This document shows, piece after piece, positions 57,890 through 64,000 of a DNA stretch of 64,000 nucleotides. Position 1 is the first letter of the stretch. Each line of letters starts with the position of its first letter. The DNA is from Eubacteriales bacterium (GTDB taxonomy: Bacteria > Bacillota > Clostridia > Oscillospirales > Oscillospiraceae). Location: contig JAUNNH010000011.1 of NCBI GenBank assembly GCA_030531505.1, positions 1 to 64,000 on the forward strand. Direction: 5' to 3'. The position numbers and the translations under genes are program-made. The notes beneath the pieces are model-generated. The model made no database searches and was not told where the DNA came from. It was given only the letters and a program-made list of their open reading frames with translations.

Positions 57890-59368
57890 ATGGGCTATTA
57901 TATCGGTGTCGATCTCGGCACCTCCTCGGTCAAGCTGCTGCTGGTCGACGAAGCGGGCCGGATCCTGAACAGTGCTTCACGCGAATATCCGCTGCTGTTC
58001 CCGCATCCCGGCTGGTCAGAGCAGGAGCCCGCCTGCTGGTGGGAAGCGGTGACGGAGGGGATCCGTGATCTGACGAAGGACGTGGACTGCGCGCAGGTGC
58101 GCGGTATCGGCTGCGGCGGACAGATGCACGGGCTCGTGGCGCTGGATGCGCAGGATGCGGTCATTCGCCCGGCTATTCTGTGGAACGATGGACGCACGGC
58201 GGAGGAGACCGCGTGGCTCAACACGGTTGTGGGCAAGGAAAAGCTCTCGGCGCTCACGGCCAACATCGCCTTTGCCGGCTTTACCGCGCCGAAGATCCTG
58301 TGGATGCGCAACAAGGAGCCGGAGAACTTTAAGCGCATCGCGAAGATCATGCTTCCCAAGGACTATATCAATTATAAGCTCACCGGTGTGCACAGCTGCG
58401 ATTACTCCGATGCCTCCGGCATGCTGCTGTTGGACGTCGAGCACAAGAGCTGGTCGAAAGAAATGCTGGGGATCTGCGGCGTGGATGAGAAGCAGATGCC
58501 GCGGCTCTTTGAGAGCTTTGAGGTCATCGGCACGCTGAAGCCGGAGATCGCAGAAGAGCTTGGCCTTCCGGCCGATGTGAAGGTCGTGGCCGGCGCGGGC
58601 GACAATGCGGCCGCCGCGGTTGGGACCGGTACGGTGGGCGACGGCGCCTGCAACATTTCGCTCGGCACCTCGGGCACGATCTTTATCTCCTCAAGCAAAT
58701 TCGGCGTGGACCCGCATAACGCGCTGCACGCTTTCGCCCACGCTGACGGGCGCTGGCATCTCATGGGCTGCATGCTCTCGGCTGCGAGCTGCAACAAGTG
58801 GCTCTGCGACGAGATCCTCAGGACGACGGATTACGCTGCCGAGCAGCGCGATATCACGGATGAGCGCCTCGGCCGGAACCGCGTGTTCTTCCTGCCGTAT
58901 CTGATGGGCGAGCGCAGTCCCATCAACGACACCGACGCCCGCGGAACCTTTGTCGGCGTGTCGATGGACACGAGCCGCGCCGATCTGGTGCAGGCGGTGC
59001 TCGAGGGTGTGGCCTTTGCCATCCGGGATTCCTTTGAGGTCGCGAGAAGCCTCGGCGTTCCGGTCGACCGCTCCAAGCTCTGCGGCGGCGGTGCCAAGTC
59101 CCCGCTCTGGCGGAAGATTATGGCCAATGTCCTGAACATCCCGCTCGACATCCCGCAGACGGAGGAAGGTCCCGGTTACGGCGGCGCGATGCTCGCCATG
59201 GTTGGCTGCGGGGCTTTTGAGAGCGTTCAGGCCTGTGCGGACGCGCTGGTGCATGTGACCAAAACCGTGGAGCCGGATCCGGCGATCGCGGAGCGCTATG
59301 AGGCGCAGTACCGCAAGTTCGGCCTGATCTATCCGGCTTTGAAGGAAGTCTTTCCCAAACTGCAATAA
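57890..59368 (+). CDS. xylB: Xylulokinase (FGGY family)
   Basis: A 492-residue sugar kinase that phosphorylates D-xylulose or a related ketose. Markers: N-terminal phosphate loop YIGVDLGTSSVKLLLVDE, the XylB-typical CGGQMHGLVALD, RPAILWNDGRT, the adenosine-binding SLGTSGTIF and LCGGGAKSPLWRKI. The start at 57890 has GAAGGAAGG nearby; a start six codons upstream is also possible. It heads a four-gene run, 11 bp before the DUF4867 gene. Confidence 0.92.
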   Translation: MGYYIGVDLGTSSVKLLLVDEAGRILNSASREYPLLFPHPGWSEQEPACWWEAVTEGIRDLTKDVDCAQVRGIGCGGQMHGLVALDAQDAVIRPAILWNDGRTAEETAWLNTVVGKEKLSALTANIAFAGFTAPKILWMRNKEPENFKRIAKIMLPKDYINYKLTGVHSCDYSDASGMLLLDVEHKSWSKEMLGICGVDEKQMPRLFESFEVIGTLKPEIAEELGLPADVKVVAGAGDNAAAAVGTGTVGDGACNISLGTSGTIFISSSKFGVDPHNALHAFAHADGRWHLMGCMLSAASCNKWLCDEILRTTDYAAEQRDITDERLGRNRVFFLPYLMGERSPINDTDARGTFVGVSMDTSRADLVQAVLEGVAFAIRDSFEVARSLGVPVDRSKLCGGGAKSPLWRKIMANVLNIPLDIPQTEEGPGYGGAMLAMVGCGAFESVQACADALVHVTKTVEPDPAIAERYEAQYRKFGLIYPALKEVFPKLQ

Positions 59369-59379
59369 GGAGGCACAAT

Positions 59380-60015
59380 ATGCACATCTATTCCGTTACC
59401 GATCCGGAATTCAAGCCCTACGGCAAGGTGCTGGAGGGTTATGACACAACGGAACTCGTCGCGGCCATGGCGGCGATCGAGCAGCCGGAGGAGGGGACAG
59501 CCTACGAGCCGGGCATTGCGAGCCTGGAGAGCTGCGCGATCTTCTCCGAACTGCGCGACCGGGCTTACGGCGGCATGCCTGTCCAGCTCGGTATGTGCTG
59601 GGGGCATAATACGAAGCTCAACTGCCTGGAGTATCACCGTGACAGCGAGGTGAACATCGGCTGGAAGGATTTTATCCTGCTTCTCGCAAAACAGGATGAG
59701 ATCGTCGACGGCGTTCTGGACACCGGGAAGGTCAAGGCCTTCCGCGTGCCGAAGGGACTGCCGGTGGAGGTCTATGCCACGACGCTCCACTACGCTCCCT
59801 GCCATACCTGCCCGCACTGCGGCTTCCGCGTGGCGGTCGTTCTGCCGAAGGGCACGAACACCGATAAGCCTGTCTTCGAAGCAAAGTGCGAAGAGGATGG
59901 ATGGATGACCGCCCGCAACAAATGGCTGCTGGCACATCCGGATTCCAATGAAGCGAAAAACGGCGCTCACATCGGCTTGAGCGGCCTCAATATCGATATC
60001 AAGGAGGACATTTAA
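59380..60015 (+). CDS. DUF4867 family protein in sugar operon
   Basis: A 211-residue protein of unknown function. The start MHIYSVTDPEFKPYGKVLEGYD, the segment CWGHNTKLNCLEYHRDSEVNIG and a Cys pair in PCHTCPHCGFRVAVVLPKGTNT are visible. The His/Glu cluster (GHNTKLNCLEYHRDSE) together with the Cys motif and its beta-rich look suggest a cupin-like metal enzyme, perhaps an isomerase, mutarotase or lactonase-type activity on the pathway sugar. It is tightly placed between xylB (11 bp) and the isomerase gene (1 bp). Confidence 0.78.
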   Translation: MHIYSVTDPEFKPYGKVLEGYDTTELVAAMAAIEQPEEGTAYEPGIASLESCAIFSELRDRAYGGMPVQLGMCWGHNTKLNCLEYHRDSEVNIGWKDFILLLAKQDEIVDGVLDTGKVKAFRVPKGLPVEVYATTLHYAPCHTCPHCGFRVAVVLPKGTNTDKPVFEAKCEEDGWMTARNKWLLAHPDSNEAKNGAHIGLSGLNIDIKEDI

Positions 60016-60016
60016 C

Positions 60017-61495
60017 ATGATGACCAACATCCCAGAAGTCAAGCTCGGCATCGTTGCCGTATCCCGCGACTGTTTCCCCATCGGCCTCTCCATCGCCCGG
60101 CGCGAGGCAATCGTCCAGACCTGCGGCGGCAATATCTACGAGTGCCCGGTGACCGTCGAGAACGAGAAGGACATGCTCAAAGCGGTGGAAGACGTGAAGG
60201 CTGCCGGCTGCAACGCGCTGGTCGTGTTCCTCGGCAACTTCGGCCCCGAGACGCCCGAGACCCTGATCGCCAAGTATTTTGACGGCCCCTGCATGTTCGT
60301 TGCGGCCGCCGAGGGCGACGGTGACCTCATCAACGGCCGCGGCGACGCATACTGCGGCATGCTCAACTGCTCCTATAACCTCGGCATGCGCCATCTCAAG
60401 GGATATATCCCCGAGTACCCCGTGGGCACCGCGGCGGATATCGGTAAGATGATCAAGGATTTCTATCCTGTCGCCCGCGCCGTCATCGGCGTACAGAACC
60501 TGAAGATCATTACCTTCGGCCCGCGTCCGCAGGACTTCTTTGCCTGCAACGCTCCCATCAAGGGACTGTATGAGCTGGGCGTGGAGATCGAGGAGAACTC
60601 TGAGCTCGATCTGCTCGTGAGCTATAAGGCCCATGCCGGCGACAAGCGCATCCCCGAGGTCTGCGCGGATATGGCCGCCGAGATGGGGGAGGGCAAGTAC
60701 TTCCCGGATATGCTCGAGCGCATGGCGCAGTTTGAGCTGACGCTGCTCGACTGGGCGGAGGAGCACAAGGGCGCACGCAAGTACGTCGCGTTTGCTGACA
60801 AGTGCTGGCCCGCCTTCCCGGAGCAGTTTGGCTTTGAGCCCTGCTATGTCAACTCCCGCCTGGCCTCCCGCGGCATCCCCGTGAGCTGCGAGGTCGATAT
60901 CTACGGCGCGCTTTCCGAGTATATCGGCGCCTGCGTCTCCGGCGATGCGGTCACGCTGCTCGATATCAACAACTCCGTCCCCGCCCAGATGTGGGAGAGC
61001 CAGATCAAGGGCAAGTTCGACTACAGCCTGACCGACACCTTCATGGGCTTCCACTGCGGCAACACCCCGAGCTGCAAGATGTGCGCCGACCGCGCCGTCA
61101 AGTATCAGCTTATTCAGCACCGCCTGCTTGAGCCGGAAGGAAGCGAGCCCGACTTTACCCGCGGCACCCTTGAGGGCGACATCGCGCCGGGTGAGATCAC
61201 CTTCTACCGTCTCCAGTGCGATTCGGAGGGCAATCTCCGCTCCTACATCGCCGAGGGCGAGGTCCTGCCCGTGGCGACCACGAGCTTCGGCGGCATCGGC
61301 ATTTTTGCGATCCATGAGATGGGCCGCTTCTATCGCCATGTGCTGATCCAGAAGCGCTTCCCGCACCACGGCGCCGTGGCCTTCGGTCATCACGGCAAGG
61401 CGCTCTTTGAGGTCTTCAAGTTCCTCGGCGTGCAGGATATCGGCTACAACCAGCCGAAATGCCTGCCCTATCCCACCGAGAATCCCTGGGGCTGA
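60017..61495 (+). CDS. L-fucose/L-arabinose isomerase family protein
   Basis: A 492-residue aldose-ketose isomerase-like protein. The Rossmann-like N-terminal part begins KLGIVAVSRDCFPIGLS; typical family segments are LVVFLGNFGPETPE, RPQDFFACNAPIKGLYELGVEI, the metal-binding EVDIYGALSEYIGAC and GFHCGNTPSCKM, and a C-terminal HGAVAFGHHGKALFEVFKFLG. It is distant from classical FucI, so the sugar (fucose, arabinose, tagatose or another) is open. With two FGGY kinases it can make a ketose for phosphorylation. Confidence 0.83.
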   Translation: MMTNIPEVKLGIVAVSRDCFPIGLSIARREAIVQTCGGNIYECPVTVENEKDMLKAVEDVKAAGCNALVVFLGNFGPETPETLIAKYFDGPCMFVAAAEGDGDLINGRGDAYCGMLNCSYNLGMRHLKGYIPEYPVGTAADIGKMIKDFYPVARAVIGVQNLKIITFGPRPQDFFACNAPIKGLYELGVEIEENSELDLLVSYKAHAGDKRIPEVCADMAAEMGEGKYFPDMLERMAQFELTLLDWAEEHKGARKYVAFADKCWPAFPEQFGFEPCYVNSRLASRGIPVSCEVDIYGALSEYIGACVSGDAVTLLDINNSVPAQMWESQIKGKFDYSLTDTFMGFHCGNTPSCKMCADRAVKYQLIQHRLLEPEGSEPDFTRGTLEGDIAPGEITFYRLQCDSEGNLRSYIAEGEVLPVATTSFGGIGIFAIHEMGRFYRHVLIQKRFPHHGAVAFGHHGKALFEVFKFLGVQDIGYNQPKCLPYPTENPWG

Positions 61496-61508
61496 ACGTG
61501 ATACGGAT

Positions 61509-61532
61509 ACGGGAGGGGCTCGCCCCTCCCGT
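61509..61532 (+). other. Intercistronic hairpin before the second FGGY kinase
   Basis: An 11-bp perfect stem ACGGGAGGGGC/GCCCCTCCCGT (61509-61519 with 61522-61532), then TCTTTAAAGGAG, which includes the ribosome-binding site of the next gene. It may be a leaky terminator. Confidence 0.6.
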
Positions 61533-61554
61533 TCTTTAAAGGAGTTGTGATTAA

Positions 61555-63108
61555 ATGGAACTGACCAAAACCGCGCTCGGTATCGAGCTTGGCTCTACAC
61601 GCATCAAGGCGGTGCTGATCGACGAGAGGCATCTTCCCGTCGCCTCCGGCGATTATGAATGGGAAAACCAGCTCGTTGACGGCATCTGGACCTATTCGAT
61701 GGAGGCCGTCCATACCGGCCTTCAAACCTGTTTTGCCAACCTGAAAGCCGACGTCAAGGAAAAGTACGGCGTGGAGCTGACCACGGTCGGCGCCATCGGC
61801 GTATCAGCCATGATGCACGGCTACCTGCCTTTTGACAAGGAAGGGCGGCAGCTGGCGGAATTTCGCACCTGGCGCAACACCATCACGGGCGAGGCGGCCG
61901 CGAAACTGACTGAGCTTTTCGGTTTCAATATCCCACAGCGCTGGAGCATTGCGCATCTGTATCAGGCGATGCTCAACGGTGAGGAGCATGTGAAGGACAT
62001 CGCCTATCTCACGACGCTCGCCGGATATATTCATTGGAAACTGACAGGTGAAAAACTCATGGGCGTCGGCGAGGCAAGCGGCATGTTCCCGATCGACAGC
62101 GCGAAACTCGATTACGATGGAGACATGCTCTGTAAATTCAAGGATCTGACAGGTCTGGATCTGCGCCGTATCCTGCCCCGTGTCGCCGTGGCCGGGGAGA
62201 GCGGCGGCCGGCTGACCGCGGACGGGGCAAAGTTCCTCGATCCGGCGGGAACACTTCAGCCCGGTATCCCGGTAGCCCCCTGTGAGGGTGACGCCGGTAC
62301 CGGCATGGCGGCCACAAATTCTGTGCGGGTGCGAACGGGCAACGTCTCCGCCGGTACCTCGGATTTCGCGATGATTGTGACCGATAAACCGCTGGGCGTG
62401 CACCGGGAGATCGATATGGTGACGACGCCGGCCGGCCTGCCCGTCGCGATGGTCCACTGCAACAACTGCACTTCGGACATCAACGCCTGGGTCAGGCTTT
62501 TTGCGGAGTTCGCCGAGGCGATCGGCGCGCCGCAGGACCGCGGCCAGCTCTTTACACTGCTCTTCAACAAGGCACTCGAGGGCGATGCGGATTGCGGAGG
62601 ACTGCTGAACTACAATTACTTCTCCGGTGAGGGCGTCACGGATCTGGACGAAGGCCGTCCCGTTTTTGCGCGCACGCCCGACGCGGCCTTTACGCTGGCG
62701 AATTTCATGCGTGCCCAGCTTCTTTCGGCGCTTGCCACGCTGAAGATCGGCCTGGACATCCTGACCGAGACCGAAGCGGTGCGGATCGATAAGCTATACG
62801 GTCACGGCGGCTTCTTTAAGACGCCCGGCGTTGGACAGCGGATGCTCTCGGCGGCCGTCGGCGCGCCGGTCTCCGTGATGGAGACGGCCGGCGAGGGTGG
62901 ACCCTACGGCATGGCGCTTCTTGCGGGGTACATGCTCTGGAAGGAAGCGGATGAGACCCTGGAGGATTACCTTGACAAAAAGGTCTTTGCCAATGCCTCT
63001 TCCAGCACGCTGCTGGCCGATGAGCGCGATATCGCGGGCTTCAAGTCCTTCTTGGCGCGATACTGCCGCGCTTTCCCGGTGGAACGCGCCGCAGCCGCGC
63101 ATATCTGA
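61555..63108 (+). CDS. FGGY-family carbohydrate kinase
   Basis: A 517-residue sugar kinase distinct from the xylulokinase. It starts [18 protein letters not shown] and has [12 protein letters not shown] in place of [19 protein letters not shown], the adenosine loop [14 protein letters not shown] and [19 protein letters not shown]. This pattern is nearer to ribulokinase/L-xylulokinase-like members of the family. The sugar is unknown. Two kinases in one operon suggest either two substrates or that one works on a derived compound. Confidence 0.87.
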   Translation: MELTKTALGIELGSTRIKAVLIDERHLPVASGDYEWENQLVDGIWTYSMEAVHTGLQTCFANLKADVKEKYGVELTTVGAIGVSAMMHGYLPFDKEGRQLAEFRTWRNTITGEAAAKLTELFGFNIPQRWSIAHLYQAMLNGEEHVKDIAYLTTLAGYIHWKLTGEKLMGVGEASGMFPIDSAKLDYDGDMLCKFKDLTGLDLRRILPRVAVAGESGGRLTADGAKFLDPAGTLQPGIPVAPCEGDAGTGMAATNSVRVRTGNVSAGTSDFAMIVTDKPLGVHREIDMVTTPAGLPVAMVHCNNCTSDINAWVRLFAEFAEAIGAPQDRGQLFTLLFNKALEGDADCGGLLNYNYFSGEGVTDLDEGRPVFARTPDAAFTLANFMRAQLLSALATLKIGLDILTETEAVRIDKLYGHGGFFKTPGVGQRMLSAAVGAPVSVMETAGEGGPYGMALLAGYMLWKEADETLEDYLDKKVFANASSSTLLADERDIAGFKSFLARYCRAFPVERAAAAHI

Positions 63109-63120
63109 TCCGCTTAGCAC

Positions 63121-63163
63121 ACGACCCGAAGCTTCCCTTTGGTGAGCTTCGGGTCGTTTTTTA
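63121..63163 (+). terminator. Terminator of the sugar operon
   Basis: A 13-bp perfect stem (63121-63133 with 63145-63157), followed by TTTTTT. Confidence 0.9.
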
Positions 63164-63193
63164 CGACTTCTTTCGATGGACATCGACAGATTT

Positions 63194-63263
63194 GTGGGCG
63201 TAAAGTGGGGGCAAATGAGTCAAAAAATCTGAATTTTTCTTAACTCGTGGGGAGAAAATGAGT
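63194..63263 (+). repeat. GTGGG direct repeats upstream of the lipoprotein gene
   Basis: GTGGG occurs at 63194 and 63205 (11 bp apart, followed by similar CGTAAA and GGCAAA) and again at 63247. The longer units GTGGGGGCAAATGAGT (63205-63220) and GTGGGGAGAAAATGAGT (63247-63263) are near identical. They lie upstream of the -35. They resemble MraZ-box repeats, but no division genes are here. Confidence 0.55.
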
Positions 63264-63281
63264 TTTTTCGACGGTTTTCAC

Positions 63282-63310
63282 TTGCATTTTATTGGCTTTT
63301 ACAGTAAAAT
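63282..63310 (+). promoter_or_regulatory. Promoter of the terminal lipoprotein gene
   Basis: TTGCAT (63282-63287), 17 bp, TAAAAT (63305-63310), with a leader of about 70 nt. Confidence 0.7.
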
Positions 63311-63384
63311 ATGGTCCCGTGAACTGTTCAAGTTGATTCCCAGCCTGACGGCTGCAGCAATGCTATTGAAAGGAGAGTGAGTCT

Positions 63385-64000
63385 ATGAAGCGTATACTTC
63401 ATACCTGTTTGTGCCTTAGCCTGGCGCTCCTGATGGTCTTCAGCCTCGCCGCATGCGGCAAAAAGGCGCCGGCACCTGAAGCGACTGCCGAGCCGACGCC
63501 TGCCGCTACGCCGGAGCCGACTCCGGAACCTACGCCGGAGCCCACTCCCATGCCGACCGTGCAGTCGATCGATATCCACTATGCCGGCAAGAAGCTGGAG
63601 GATTTCACCATGCACATCGGTGAGATCGTTCCGCTGAGCGTCTCTGTCCTCCCGGCGGATATCCCGATCGAGGTCGTCTGGTCGACCGATCCGGACGGTG
63701 AGGGCGCCCTGGCCTTCCATCCCTCCGATACGGATCCTTCGCAGTGCGATGTCGAGTGCGTCGGACCGCTGCCGGAGAACAGCGGCGGGGTCCAGATTTA
63801 CGCGCAGGTGTACGGCGGTAAGGCCAGCTGCATGGTGCATGTGGTCGGAACCGGCGTGGCCCGTGAGGAGCAGAAGGTGGAGATCTATTATCCTTTGGAG
63901 GATCGGGTCCTCACCAACTTCTCGATGCGCGTCGGCGAATCGATTGCGCTGGAGGCCAGACCTCTGAACGGCGCCGCCAAAGAGGGGACTGTCGTCTGGA
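63385..64000 (+). CDS. Lipoprotein with TPEP repeats and Ig-like domain (cut by window edge)
   Basis: The visible 205 codons begin with a lipoprotein signal (MKRILHTCLCLSLALLMVFS, lipobox SLAAC), then a Pro/Thr/Glu linker with TPEP repeats (PAATPEPTPEPTPEPTPMP), then a beta-rich module resembling bacterial Ig-like BIG2 domains (VQSIDIHYAGKKLEDFTMHI, IEVVWSTDPDG) and the start of a second one near residue 170. It is a surface protein; the effector part lies outside the window. Shine-Dalgarno AAAGGAG precedes the start. Confidence 0.88.
   Translation, partial: MKRILHTCLCLSLALLMVFSLAACGKKAPAPEATAEPTPAATPEPTPEPTPEPTPMPTVQSIDIHYAGKKLEDFTMHIGEIVPLSVSVLPADIPIEVVWSTDPDGEGALAFHPSDTDPSQCDVECVGPLPENSGGVQIYAQVYGGKASCMVHVVGTGVAREEQKVEIYYPLEDRVLTNFSMRVGESIALEARPLNGAAKEGTVVW

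Overview
The window reads as a GC-rich, Gram-positive, anaerobic gut-type Firmicute of the class Clostridia, most likely Oscillospirales. Pointers are the WalK/ResE-type two-component pair, RibU under an FMN riboswitch, NrdR, a short SufC/SufB pair, a Gdx guanidinium exporter with a guanidine-type leader, many lipoproteins and sigma-A promoters of the TTGACA-N17-TATAAT kind. Taxon assignment is inference. No phage, insertion sequence, CRISPR array or plasmid gene is visible. Broken material is confined to about 40.3-40.7 kb.

Layout. 1-7.9 kb (minus): one long housekeeping run, response regulator, histidine kinase, DUF1385 membrane protein, prmC, recA, recX, rimO, pgsA, cysS (cut by the window edge). 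8.1-15.1 kb (plus): a TetM/EF-G-like GTPase fused to a Rae1/YacP-type NYN nuclease, followed by YlmH, then peptidase T, then a sugar MFS transporter coupled to a NahK-like sugar-1-kinase. 15.1-24.2 kb (minus): two back-to-back importers of the Fbp/AfuABC type, the second translationally coupled to a HAD phosphatase. 24.4-28.8 kb: nrdR behind tandem NrdR boxes, DUF4363/DUF421 membrane pair, a NagB-like protein lacking catalytic residues, glmM and a left-handed beta-helix acyltransferase. 28.8-34.5 kb: a guanidine-riboswitch-like leader with gdx, a PRK06851-type ATPase, a HAD phosphatase, a SLOG protein, FMN riboswitch with ribU, a SpoVB/MATE-like flippase and a cytidylate-kinase-like protein. 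34.6-40.1 kb: recG, apbE, tRNA-Arg(CCG), a 278-bp three-way-junction palindromic element, and sufC with a short sufB. 40.2-42.2 kb: an rfbB remnant and an O-antigen-ligase-like protein.

42.4-49.8 kb (minus) is the most unusual block. It is a Dlt-like cassette (adenylating ligase, carrier protein, MBOAT acyltransferase, SGNH/DltD-like protein, secreted acidic protein) in one run with an aspartate/glutamate racemase and a membrane-anchored transglutaminase. A plausible reading is that the racemase supplies an unusual D-amino acid that is activated, loaded on the carrier and transferred across the membrane to an envelope acceptor. 50-51.6 kb holds a flavodiiron-rubredoxin fusion with a twin-arginine signal peptide.

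51.6-63.1 kb: D-lyxose isomerase, a CbiMQO cobalt/nickel ECF importer, mgtE behind a leader with a 27-codon upstream ORF and alternative hairpins, then a pentose/deoxysugar locus (AraC regulator, xylulokinase, DUF4867, fucose/arabinose-isomerase-like protein, second FGGY kinase). The window ends inside a lipoprotein gene with TPEP repeats. Several operons carry a perfect hairpin with little or no U-tract between first and second gene, consistent with graded expression.
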